A DNA stretch of 33,170 nucleotides, from the NCBI GenBank assembly GCA_964348185.1, contig CAYGBW010000082.1, forward strand, positions 1 through 33,170, given 5' to 3'. The stretch is from CAYGBW01 sp964348185. GTDB lineage: Bacteria; Desulfobacterota; BSN033; WVXP01. Shown here piece by piece: positions 15,158 to 23,309 of this stretch (position 1 is the stretch's first letter; each line of letters starts with the position of its first letter). A model generated the notes under the pieces. The model searched no databases and was not told where the DNA came from. It worked only from the letters and a program-made list of their open reading frames with translations. The translations under genes and the position numbers were made by a program.

Positions 15158-17854
15158 ATGTTCATGCCTGTAAATCTGAACGTCAAGGGTCGCCTTTGCG
15201 TAGTCATTGGGGGCGGCGGTGTTGCCAAGAGGAAGAGTCTAAAGCTTCTTGAATATGGGGCACGTGTCCGCATCGTATCTCCTGCTTTCAAAGGGCACGA
15301 TCATGAATGGATCCGAGAAGGGGTGGAAATTGTTCAGCGCCCCTTTAGAAGCGAGGATCTGTCGGGCGCTTTCCTGGTGTTTGCGGCTACAGACGATCCC
15401 GTTGTCAACCAAAGCGTGGTTTCCGAGGCTCAGGCGTTGGGAATTATGGTCCAGCAGGTGGATTCTCCCGAATCGAGCGATTTTACCTTTCCCGCAACGT
15501 TGAGGAGAGGGGATCTTACGGTCTCTTTTTCCACGGACGGGGCCATTCCGGCGCTCTCAGCGTACCTCAAAGAGGAAACCGCCCATCGCTTCGGCCCCGC
15601 TTATGCCGAATTCTGCACGCTGGCACGTTCACTGAGACGGGACGCGATTCGGGACCTCCCCGTGAACACACGAGAGCGGTTTCTCAGAAGGCTGGTTGAT
15701 TCACCCGTTATTGACCTCCTGTCCAGAGGGGAGCAGACGGCTGCCTATCAATTGGCCCATGAGATTCTAGACCATTTCCGCTCTCCTACGCCGGGTGAAG
15801 AAACGGACCGATTGGGGGCTCGAGGGTCCCCTGTCATGGACGAGCCAGGAAAGGTTTTCCTGATCGGGGCTGGGCCGGGTGATCCTGGATTGCTGACCGT
15901 AAAGGGGGCCGAATGCCTCCGCTGCGCTGAGACGGTTCTCTACGATGGCATGGCCAATCCCGTGTTGCTCGAAAAGTACGCCTCCCAGGCAGAACAGATC
16001 GACGTGAGTAAGCGAAAGGGCGAATGTACACGAACCCAACAAGAGATCACTGCCCTCCTGATCGAGAAAGCACGAGCGGGGCGGACGGTTGCCCGTCTCA
16101 AGGGAGGCGATCCCCTGGTCTTTGGTCGAGGGGGAGAGGAAGCCCGTGCGCTGGCCCGGGCGGGTATTCCCTTCGAAATTGTCCCTGGGGTAAGCAGTGT
16201 CTCCGCTGTTCCAGCATACGCCGGCATCCCCGTTACAGACCGTGAGTATGCGTCTTCTTTTGGGGTCTACAGTGCTCACAAGAAAAAAGGCCTCCACATC
16301 TCTGACGAGGAGTGGCACCGAATCGCCCAGGGCCCTGACACGTTGATTTTTCTCATGGGGAGAACCTGTTGCCAGGATTTAGTTGATAAACTCTTGAAAT
16401 TCGGGCGCCCCCCTTCAACGCCAATTGCAATCATCTGCAGGGGCACGACTCCCCTGCAGATGAGATTCGTGGGAACCCTTGAAACGATTCTTTCCCAGAT
16501 AGAAACCTTCAGTTTGTCTGGGCCTACCCTGACGGTTGTGGGGGAAGTGGTGAGACTGATCCCCGAAATGGACTGGTTTGATGGATTGAGCGATCAATCG
16601 GGATCGATGAGATGGGTGAAGGGCTTGGGAACCGAGAGCTTGGAGAAACGAAATCTCAAATCTCCCCGAGAGGCCAAGTACCCAGGAGAAATCCGCCCTG
16701 GGGCAGCTTTCGGGCACGGTGGAAATCTGAGACAACTGGCAAAGGAGGCAGGCCGGGAGGAGAGAGAGATTCTGGACTTTTCCGCCAACATCAATCCGCT
16801 GGGTCCACCCGAATGGGTTCCCTCCCTGGTCGTCTCCCAGCTGGGTTCTATTGTGCATTACCCCGACCCAGACTGTTCGTCCCTGGTCGAGGGGATTAAA
16901 ACCCATTACGGTGTGGAAGGGGAGGAGGTGGTCGTTGGGAATGGATCGACGGAGATTCTCCATTTGCTCCCCCAGGCGCTGGGCGCATCCCGTGCGGTGA
17001 TTCCCGTGCCTGCCTACATCGATTACCGGAGGGTCGCAGAAAGGGCGGGACTGATCGTAAAGGCGCTCCCTATGAAGGAAGAGGATGGGTTCGCCCTGGA
17101 TTTCGATTCCCTTGACGCCCAGTTAAGGGGGGATGAATTGGTTTTCATCGGTCAGCCGAACAATCCTACGGGTCTGGTTGCCGATGGGGACGCCCTGCGG
17201 TCCCTCGCTTTGAGACGGCCATCGACCATTTTCATTGTGGACGAGGCTTTTGCCGATTTTGTCGAGGATATGGATAGCCTGACCCTTCATCGGCCATTCA
17301 ATGTTGTCGTGCTCCGTTCCTTCACCAAGTTTTACGCAATTCCTGGTCTCAGGTTGGGCTGTGCGATCGCCGACCCTCACGTTGCCGAGACCGTGCGAAA
17401 GCTCCTGCCCCCATGGTCGGTTAATGCTCTCGCCCAGGCGGTCGGGACAGCGGCTCTGCGGGATCAGGGATATGCCCACCGTAGCCGAAAACTGGTGGAG
17501 AAGGGGAGAGGCTTTCTCTTCCGTGAACTTCAGTCACTCCCCGGTCTCATCCCCTACCCGAGCCAGGGGAACTTCCTCCTCGTCCGGGTCGATCGTAAAG
17601 ACGTCAATGCACCGATACTTGCCCGTTTGCTGTTACGCGATGGAATAGGGATCCGGGTGTGTGGGAATTATGACGGGCTGGATGACCGGTTCTTTCGCGT
17701 TGCCGTGAGGTCGGAGGAAGAGAACTCGCGGTTGTGCCGGTCACTGGAGGCGGCTCTAGGTATCTCTGAAAAACCGGGCAGGGAGCCCAGTCATCAAAAA
17801 CCCATTCCCCAGGCTCGGGTGGGGGCAAGGGCAAAAGGGCTGGCAGCCACCTAG
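15158..17854 (+). CDS. Triple fusion: precorrin-2 dehydrogenase, uroporphyrinogen-III C-methyltransferase and threonine-phosphate decarboxylase
   Basis: An 898-residue protein of three enzymes. Residues 1-210 are a CysG/Met8-type NAD-dependent precorrin-2 dehydrogenase (GGGGVAKRK at 18-26, FAATDDPVVNQ), making sirohydrochlorin and possibly chelating metal. Residues 227-485 are an SUMT/CobA SAM methyltransferase (LIGAGPGDPGLLT, GGDPLVFGRGGEE, VPGVSSVSAVPAYAGIP) converting uroporphyrinogen III to precorrin-2; the usual THR and TGH motifs read TDR and SAH. Residues 515-885 are a CobD-type PLP decarboxylase (NINPLGPP, QPNNPTG, VDEAFADF, Schiff-base Lys724 in SFTKFYAIPGLRLG), producing aminopropanol phosphate. 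The first two are commonly fused (CysG); CobD attached to them is unusual. No frameshift or stop separates the parts. ATG 15158 lies ten bases after GGGGGA; a GTG at 15122 falls in the terminator and is rejected. Confidence 0.93.
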   Translation: MFMPVNLNVKGRLCVVIGGGGVAKRKSLKLLEYGARVRIVSPAFKGHDHEWIREGVEIVQRPFRSEDLSGAFLVFAATDDPVVNQSVVSEAQALGIMVQQVDSPESSDFTFPATLRRGDLTVSFSTDGAIPALSAYLKEETAHRFGPAYAEFCTLARSLRRDAIRDLPVNTRERFLRRLVDSPVIDLLSRGEQTAAYQLAHEILDHFRSPTPGEETDRLGARGSPVMDEPGKVFLIGAGPGDPGLLTVKGAECLRCAETVLYDGMANPVLLEKYASQAEQIDVSKRKGECTRTQQEITALLIEKARAGRTVARLKGGDPLVFGRGGEEARALARAGIPFEIVPGVSSVSAVPAYAGIPVTDREYASSFGVYSAHKKKGLHISDEEWHRIAQGPDTLIFLMGRTCCQDLVDKLLKFGRPPSTPIAIICRGTTPLQMRFVGTLETILSQIETFSLSGPTLTVVGEVVRLIPEMDWFDGLSDQSGSMRWVKGLGTESLEKRNLKSPREAKYPGEIRPGAAFGHGGNLRQLAKEAGREEREILDFSANINPLGPPEWVPSLVVSQLGSIVHYPDPDCSSLVEGIKTHYGVEGEEVVVGNGSTEILHLLPQALGASRAVIPVPAYIDYRRVAERAGLIVKALPMKEEDGFALDFDSLDAQLRGDELVFIGQPNNPTGLVADGDALRSLALRRPSTIFIVDEAFADFVEDMDSLTLHRPFNVVVLRSFTKFYAIPGLRLGCAIADPHVAETVRKLLPPWSVNALAQAVGTAALRDQGYAHRSRKLVEKGRGFLFRELQSLPGLIPYPSQGNFLLVRVDRKDVNAPILARLLLRDGIGIRVCGNYDGLDDRFFRVAVRSEEENSRLCRSLEAALGISEKPGREPSHQKPIPQARVGARAKGLAAT

Positions 17855-17948
17855 GGAGAACCCGGGTCATGGTGTTTGAACTCGCACTGCGGCTTTGGGG
17901 ACCGAAGAGGGTGTGGTTAAGCCTGCCCAAGAAAGCTGAGAATTCCTG

Positions 17949-19334
17949 ATGGGCTGTCACAGAATCGTGGTTGCGGGCACTCACAGCGGCGTGGGGAAGA
18001 CTTCCCTATCCCTCGCACTGGTCACCTCCCTGAGACGACGGGGGCTCCGGGTGCAGACCTTCAAGGTCGGTCCAGATTTCTTAGATCCCTCCTACCTGGC
18101 TCTGGCCTCTGGAAGGCCTTGCTACAATCTCGATGGCTGGATGACAGGAAGGGATTACGTCCTTCGGCTTTTCTCTCGGGCAACGGCGAGCGCGGACGTC
18201 GCGGTCATTGAAGGGGTCATGGGACTGTTTGACGGCGCAGAACCCACTGCATCCGATGGAAGCACTGCTGAGATCGCCCGTTGGCTCGACGCGCCCGTGC
18301 TGCTCGTCGTTAACGCTCACGGCATTGCTCGCAGCCTTGCCGCAATCGTTAAAGGGTACGCGGATTTCGATCCTGAGTTGAGAGTTGGGGGCGTTATCGC
18401 CAACGACTGTGGTTCGGATCGCCACAGGAGCGGGTTGGCCGAGTCCTTAAAGGCTGCTTCCCTGCCACCCCTGTTGGGTTCCGTCCCCCGGGGGGCCTTC
18501 CCCTCCCTTCCGAGCCGCCATCTCGGGCTTGTCACGGCCGACGCCCAATTCCTTTCCCGGGCTCTCCTTGAGGAGTTTGCAGATGTTTTGGACCGCCATG
18601 CGTTGGTCCCGACCATCCAGGAACGGTTCGAGAGCGGACCGGCCCCACGAACGGGAACACCCCTATCCGATGAACCGGCTTTTTCGAAGCGGGTTCGTAT
18701 TGGCGTCGCCCAGGACAGAGCCTTTCATTTCTACTATCCGGACAACTTCGATGCGCTGGTGTCTCAAGGATGCGAGTTGATAGGGTTCTCGCCGATTGAG
18801 GATGAGCATCTGCCCGAAGGAATCGATGGCCTCTACATCGGAGGGGGGTATCCTGAAGAGTATGCCGAAGCTCTCGCAGAGAATCGGGTCATGCTTGAGG
18901 CGATCAGGCATTTTGCAACGATGGGTCGCCCCCTTTACGCCGAATGTGGTGGCCTGATGTATCTGGCCGAGGGGATCGAAACACGGGATGGGAACCGATA
19001 CGCGCTTGTGGGGCTTGTGCCAGCTTGGACCCGAATGCTTGAGCGCAGAAAATCCCTGGGTTATGTCGAAGTGACCCTGAAGGGTGATTCTCTGTGGGGG
19101 GCCCGGGGAATGAAACTGCGAGGCCATGAATTTCACTATTCGGAATTGGTCGGGGATCCGACCGGGGATTCAGCGTGGCAGAGCATCTACTCCTTGAGGC
19201 GCCAACGTTCGAATGGGGTCACCCATGAGGGCTATCAACGGGGCCGGATTCTGGCGACCTATGTCCATGCCCATTTTGCCTGCCGGCCTGAGGCTATTGG
19301 GCATTTTGTGGCCACTTGCGAGGAAACGTCATGA
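17949..19334 (+). CDS. cbiA: Cobyrinic acid a,c-diamide synthase CbiA
   Basis: ATP- and glutamine-dependent amidation of the a and c side chains of cob(II)yrinic acid. The 461-residue protein starts with the ATPase motif VVAGTHSGVGKTS and KVGPDFLDP. The C-terminal glutaminase domain carries Cys333 in YAECGGLMYLAEGI, and THEGYQRGRILATYVHAHF closes the protein. Length is usual for CbiA/CobB. Ninety-four bases separate it from the fusion gene, with only a weak ribosome site, so it is probably served by the same transcript. Its 3' end overlaps cbiC. In the anaerobic pathway it acts after ring contraction, hence the CbiA name. Confidence 0.96.
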   Translation: MGCHRIVVAGTHSGVGKTSLSLALVTSLRRRGLRVQTFKVGPDFLDPSYLALASGRPCYNLDGWMTGRDYVLRLFSRATASADVAVIEGVMGLFDGAEPTASDGSTAEIARWLDAPVLLVVNAHGIARSLAAIVKGYADFDPELRVGGVIANDCGSDRHRSGLAESLKAASLPPLLGSVPRGAFPSLPSRHLGLVTADAQFLSRALLEEFADVLDRHALVPTIQERFESGPAPRTGTPLSDEPAFSKRVRIGVAQDRAFHFYYPDNFDALVSQGCELIGFSPIEDEHLPEGIDGLYIGGGYPEEYAEALAENRVMLEAIRHFATMGRPLYAECGGLMYLAEGIETRDGNRYALVGLVPAWTRMLERRKSLGYVEVTLKGDSLWGARGMKLRGHEFHYSELVGDPTGDSAWQSIYSLRRQRSNGVTHEGYQRGRILATYVHAHFACRPEAIGHFVATCEETS

Positions 19335-20065
19335 CGCAACAAGGGACCGGATCGAGAAAAACAGCCTCTAGAGCGGAAGGCCAGAGGGATCCCTTTATTC
19401 GTACCCTCTACTGCTCCCTGATGACCGGAGAGGACATCGAGGCAAAATCCTTTGAACTGATCAATCGAGAGATCCCTTCATACCCGTTTCCACCCGGCGA
19501 GTGGCAGGTGGTCCAACGCATGATCCACACGACTGCTGATTTCACGCTTGTTGAGAACGTGAGGTTTTCACCGGACGCGATCGATTCGGGAGTCGCCGCC
19601 CTCCGCGACGGACGGCCGATCTATGTCGATTCGAATATGATCCGTGCAGGTCTCTCTCTGGCCAGATTGCGGAAGGTGAACCCCGGCTACAGTCTGGATC
19701 GTATCGTTTGCCACGTCGGCGATGAGGATGTCGCCGTGCAAGCCCGTGAAGCGGGACTGCCCCGTTCACTCTTCGCCGTACGGAAGGCCAAATCGATGCT
19801 CCAGGGTGCCATCGCTGTTTTTGGCAATGCCCCGGTGGCTCTCCTCGAGCTCAACCGCCTGATTATGGAAGAGGGCGTGCGGCCCGCCCTCGTCGTGGCA
19901 ATGCCAGTCGGTTTTGTCCATGTTGTTGAGAGTAAAGACGAGTTGACAACCCTGGATATTCCTTTCGTTGCTATTATCGGCCGACGGGGCGGTAGCCCCC
20001 TGGCCGTTAGCGTGATTCACGCGCTCTGCGGTTTGGCAGCTCCGAAAAACTCAGAGGAAGAGTGA
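19331..20065 (+). CDS. cbiC: Cobalt-precorrin-8 methylmutase CbiC
   Basis: Moves the methyl group from C11 to C12, converting cobalt-precorrin-8 to cobyrinic acid. The 244-residue product has the active-site histidine His66 in RMIHTTADF, followed by the conserved GRPIYVDSNMIRAGLS, then AIFGNAPVALLEL-like text and the C-terminal FVAIIGRRGGSPLAVSVIHA. ATG 19331 (preceded by GCGAGGA) is chosen over an in-frame ATG at 19316 and overlaps the cbiA stop. It is somewhat longer than the usual 210 residues because of a hydrophilic N-terminus. Confidence 0.95.
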   Translation: MTQQGTGSRKTASRAEGQRDPFIRTLYCSLMTGEDIEAKSFELINREIPSYPFPPGEWQVVQRMIHTTADFTLVENVRFSPDAIDSGVAALRDGRPIYVDSNMIRAGLSLARLRKVNPGYSLDRIVCHVGDEDVAVQAREAGLPRSLFAVRKAKSMLQGAIAVFGNAPVALLELNRLIMEEGVRPALVVAMPVGFVHVVESKDELTTLDIPFVAIIGRRGGSPLAVSVIHALCGLAAPKNSEEE

Positions 20066-20072
20066 GGGGGAT

Positions 20073-21212
20073 GTGCAAAGGTTGCCTAAAACCCCGACCC
20101 GAAAGTCTGGCCCCCGTGGAGAACGAGGGGGGACAGAAGTGAGGCCCCTCCGCTGCGGTTATACGACGGGAACCTGCGCCGCAGCTGCAGCAAAGGCGGC
20201 GGTTATCCGTCTCACAGGCCAGATGGATCTATGGGGTGTGGAGATGAGTTTGCCGGATGGATCCCGAGTCAAGGTGCCCCTCGCCTATGTCCGGAGCGGT
20301 GCGGACGGTGCTGAAGCTGGGGTGCGCAAGGATGCCGGTGATGATCCCGATGTCACTGATGGCTCCATGGTGGTGGTCTCGGCCTGTTGGGCAGAGGGAG
20401 AGGATATCATCCTGGCAGCAGGTGAAGGTGTGGGAACCGTGACCAAGCCAGGATTATCGGTTCCACCGGGCGAACCGGCCATCAATCCCGTTCCCCGGCA
20501 GATGATCCAGAAGGCGGTTCGAGAAGTGACGGACCGTGGCGTCAAGGTGACGGTTTCCATTCCAGGGGGTCGGGAACTGGCCGAGAAAACGTTCAACCCA
20601 AGGCTTGGTATTGTGGGCGGTCTGTCCATATTGGGGACCACGGGGCGGGTGCGTCCTTTCAGCACTCCGGCACTGCGGGATGCCTTGCGGTGCTGCCTCG
20701 ATGTTGCAGCGAGTTGCGCGGTCATTTCACCGGTTCTCGTCCCTGGACACATCGGGAAAAGGAGTGCCCAAAAGCATTTTTATCTGTCTGATGAACAGGT
20801 GATCGAGGTCGGCAACGAGTGGGGGTTCATGCTCAGCTGTCTAAAGGGGCACGATTTCGAAAGAATACTCGTCCTCGGTCACCCGGGCAAGCTTGTCAAG
20901 CTCGCTGTCGGCCATTGGGACACCCACTCCTCCCGATCCCCAACACCCGTTTCAATCCTGACCGATCTTGGTGAAAGGCTTTTTGGCCGTCCATTGTCAA
21001 AAAGCACGACCGCTGAGGGTTTCTTTGCAATCCTACCTGCACAGGAGAGACAAGAACTGGCAACCACGGTGGCTCGTCGGGTGCGAATGGCTGTGGCGCA
21101 GCGTTTGGGAGTATCCACACCGGTGGCCACGGTATTGATCGATATGAAAGGTCATTTTCTCGGCTACGATGGAGACCTGACACCATGGGAATCGATTGGC
21201 GAAAGATCGTGA
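20073..21212 (+). CDS. cbiD: Cobalt-precorrin-5B C1-methyltransferase CbiD
   Basis: SAM-dependent C1 methylation in the anaerobic pathway; diagnostic for the early cobalt route since aerobic makers use CobF. The 379 residues carry the family opening RCGYTTGTCAAAAAKAA, GDDPDVTDG, the VGTVTKPGLSVPPGEPAINP loop and LGHPGKLVKLAVGHWDTHS. Two starts are plausible. GTG 20073, just after GAGGGGG, is given here; GTG 20139, with GAGGGGGG seven bases before it, would remove 22 arginine-rich residues and start six residues before the GYTTG motif. It overlaps cbiE by 28 bases. Confidence 0.95.
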   Translation: MQRLPKTPTRKSGPRGERGGTEVRPLRCGYTTGTCAAAAAKAAVIRLTGQMDLWGVEMSLPDGSRVKVPLAYVRSGADGAEAGVRKDAGDDPDVTDGSMVVVSACWAEGEDIILAAGEGVGTVTKPGLSVPPGEPAINPVPRQMIQKAVREVTDRGVKVTVSIPGGRELAEKTFNPRLGIVGGLSILGTTGRVRPFSTPALRDALRCCLDVAASCAVISPVLVPGHIGKRSAQKHFYLSDEQVIEVGNEWGFMLSCLKGHDFERILVLGHPGKLVKLAVGHWDTHSSRSPTPVSILTDLGERLFGRPLSKSTTAEGFFAILPAQERQELATTVARRVRMAVAQRLGVSTPVATVLIDMKGHFLGYDGDLTPWESIGERS

Positions 21213-21853
21213 TCGTCGGGTGTGGCCCTGGGTCGCCAGATTATCTGACGCCCATGGCTCGTCAAGCCGTTGAAAAGGCCGAGGTACTCGTGGGTGCTGA
21301 TCGACTGCTGAACCTTTTCCCTCGGAGTTCCGCTGAGAGGATTTCTGTAGGGACGAACATCGGAAAGGTCCTCCATGAGATCGCCATGAGAGTCGGCAAA
21401 GAACGCATTACGGTCTTGGTCTCTGGTGATCCTGGTCTCTGCAGCCTGGCTCAGCCGGTCGTCATCCGTTTCGGTCGCGATGCCTGCGATGTGATTCCAG
21501 GGGTGAGTTCGCTTCAGGTGGCCTTTGCCCGATTGGGCCTTGAATGGCACGATGTCCGGATCATTAATGCCCACGGACGGGAGCCTGATGTTGACCCTGG
21601 GTCTCTTCGGGATGTGGAGAAAATCGCCGTTCTTGTGGGTCGCAACGAATCACTGGACTGGATTCGCACCCTCGTCGAATGCCTGGGTGAAGATCACCGT
21701 GTATTTGTTTGTGAGAACCTGACCCTTCCAGAAGAACGGGTCCGGCAAATTGAACCGACAGACCTGGAGTTTCTTCATATCCCTGGAAGAACGATCCTTT
21801 TGCTCATCAAGAAAGACCTGGTGTCATGGAATTCGGAACCCTCTACGGGATAG
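21185..21853 (+). CDS. cbiE: Cobalt-precorrin-7 C5-methyltransferase CbiE
   Basis: SAM-dependent methyltransferase acting at C5 of the corrin ring. The 222 residues show the tetrapyrrole methylase pattern: VGCGPGSPDYLTP at the N-terminus, LVSGDPGLCSLA, VIPGVSSLQVAFARLGLEWHD and the CbiE-typical INAHGREP. The protein ends where CbiE ends; it lacks the CbiT half found in CobL or CbiET fusions, and no separate cbiT is in the window. It overlaps cbiD and cbiL by 28 bases each. Confidence 0.93.
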   Translation: MGIDWRKIVIVGCGPGSPDYLTPMARQAVEKAEVLVGADRLLNLFPRSSAERISVGTNIGKVLHEIAMRVGKERITVLVSGDPGLCSLAQPVVIRFGRDACDVIPGVSSLQVAFARLGLEWHDVRIINAHGREPDVDPGSLRDVEKIAVLVGRNESLDWIRTLVECLGEDHRVFVCENLTLPEERVRQIEPTDLEFLHIPGRTILLLIKKDLVSWNSEPSTG

Positions 21854-22554
21854 GCGTTGGCCCAGGAGATCCAGACCTGATCACTTTGAGGGCTGCGAAT
21901 GTTCTTTCCTCTTGTCGCCATGTGTTCGTACCAAAGGCGCGGATCGCTGTGGACAGTATGTCCCTGGCGATTGCGAGGCAACACCTCAACCCTGATGCCG
22001 AGGTCCATGAAATCCCTTTTCCCATGACAACCGATAAGGGCACACTGGCTCGCCGGTGGGATGAGGCCGCCGGTCAAATCGCAGCCGTGCTTGAGACCGG
22101 CCAGGATGCCTGCTTCCTCACCCTGGGTGACCCCCTCTTATTCTCCACGTACATTCCCCTGCTGCGCGCCCTGCGCAAGGGAAATCCGGACATCGATGTG
22201 ATCACCGTACCTGGGATCACCGCATTCAGTGCTGCTGCAGCCCTCACCGAGTTTCCTGTGGGAAAAGCCAAGAACCCGGTGACGATTGTCCCCGCAACGG
22301 ATGATCTGAATGGGGTCCGTCGGGCTCTCGCCGTGGGGGGGACGGTCGTGATCATGAAGATCGGCAGGCGCTTGCCGCAGATCATGAGCCTGCTCGAGGA
22401 AGCCGGCCTCTTCGACAGGGCTGTATTCGTCGCCCGCGCAGGCCAGTCCGGTCAACGGGTCGAAACAGACCTGGGGAGATTGGACAGGGAATCTCCAGAA
22501 TCTGGAAATCTATCGATTATCCTGGTGGACACGTCGGAGGAGGCTACCCGATGA
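21826..22554 (+). CDS. cbiL: Cobalt-precorrin-2 C20-methyltransferase CbiL
   Basis: Adds the C20 methyl group using SAM, the first ring methylation after cobalt insertion. Typical CbiL features in 242 residues: LYGIGVGPGDPDLITLRA, the FPMTTDK and RRWDEAA region, LTLGDPLLFSTY and VPGITAFSAAAA. ATG overlaps the 3' end of cbiE, and the gene overlaps cbiF by ATGA. A second CbiL-like gene is found at 29577; this copy is the one embedded in the main biosynthetic run and the likelier housekeeping enzyme. Confidence 0.95.
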   Translation: MEFGTLYGIGVGPGDPDLITLRAANVLSSCRHVFVPKARIAVDSMSLAIARQHLNPDAEVHEIPFPMTTDKGTLARRWDEAAGQIAAVLETGQDACFLTLGDPLLFSTYIPLLRALRKGNPDIDVITVPGITAFSAAAALTEFPVGKAKNPVTIVPATDDLNGVRRALAVGGTVVIMKIGRRLPQIMSLLEEAGLFDRAVFVARAGQSGQRVETDLGRLDRESPESGNLSIILVDTSEEATR

Positions 22555-23309
22555 AAGTGTCTTTTGTCGGCGCCGGTCCTGGGGATCCGAAACTCTTAAC
22601 CTTAGAGGCCGAACGGCTGTTAAGAAACTGCCGATGCTGCGTCTATGCCGGCTCTCTGGTGAGTCCGGCTGTGATTGATCTTCTCCCCGAAGACGCAGAG
22701 CGGCACGATTCGGCAAGGCTCTCACTCGAAGGGATCATGGCCATCTATTTGGACGCCCATCGGAGGGGGATGGATGTGGTTCGGTTGCATTCGGGTGATC
22801 CGGCAATTTACGGAGCCATACGGGAGCAGATGAAGGCGCTGGATCGAAGGGGGATTGAGTACGAGGTTGTTCCCGGCGTGAGTTCGTTTCAAGCCGCAGC
22901 TGCCGCGCTCCGCTCGGAGCTTACGGCTCCGGAGGTGGCTCAGACGATCATTTTGACGCGAATCTCTGGCCGCACCCCCGTGCCCGAGGAGCAGGAACTG
23001 GACCATCTGGCCAAAACGCGTGCCACCCTGTGTATTTTCCTGTCAGTCCACAAGATCCAAGAAATCGCCCGTTCACTGTCCAAGCACTACGGCAGGCAGT
23101 GTCCTGCGGCTGTGGTTTATCACGCATCGTGGCCCGATCAGGTGACCATTAAGGGAACCCTTTCCGATATTGCGGAAAAAACCGAGTCTGCGAGCATTGG
23201 CAGAGGGGCGATGATTCTGGTGGGATGGGCACTCTCTGATGACGCTCCCCCATCGAGGCTTTACGATCCCGGTTTTTCTCATGGATATCGAAAGGCAAAA
23301 GAAAAATGA
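22551..23309 (+). CDS. cbiF: Cobalt-precorrin-4 C11-methyltransferase CbiF
   Basis: SAM-dependent C11 methylation. In 252 residues: FVGAGPGDPKLLTLEA, the CbiF-type CVYAGSLVSPAVID, LHSGDPAIYGAIREQ, VVPGVSSFQAAAAALRSELT and ILTRISGRTPVPE. These are close to the CbiF/CobM consensus. The C-terminus has a lysine-rich tail of about 25 residues beyond the family core. ATGA overlaps on both sides, with cbiL and with cbiG, indicate coupled translation. Confidence 0.96.
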   Translation: MKVSFVGAGPGDPKLLTLEAERLLRNCRCCVYAGSLVSPAVIDLLPEDAERHDSARLSLEGIMAIYLDAHRRGMDVVRLHSGDPAIYGAIREQMKALDRRGIEYEVVPGVSSFQAAAAALRSELTAPEVAQTIILTRISGRTPVPEEQELDHLAKTRATLCIFLSVHKIQEIARSLSKHYGRQCPAAVVYHASWPDQVTIKGTLSDIAEKTESASIGRGAMILVGWALSDDAPPSRLYDPGFSHGYRKAKEK

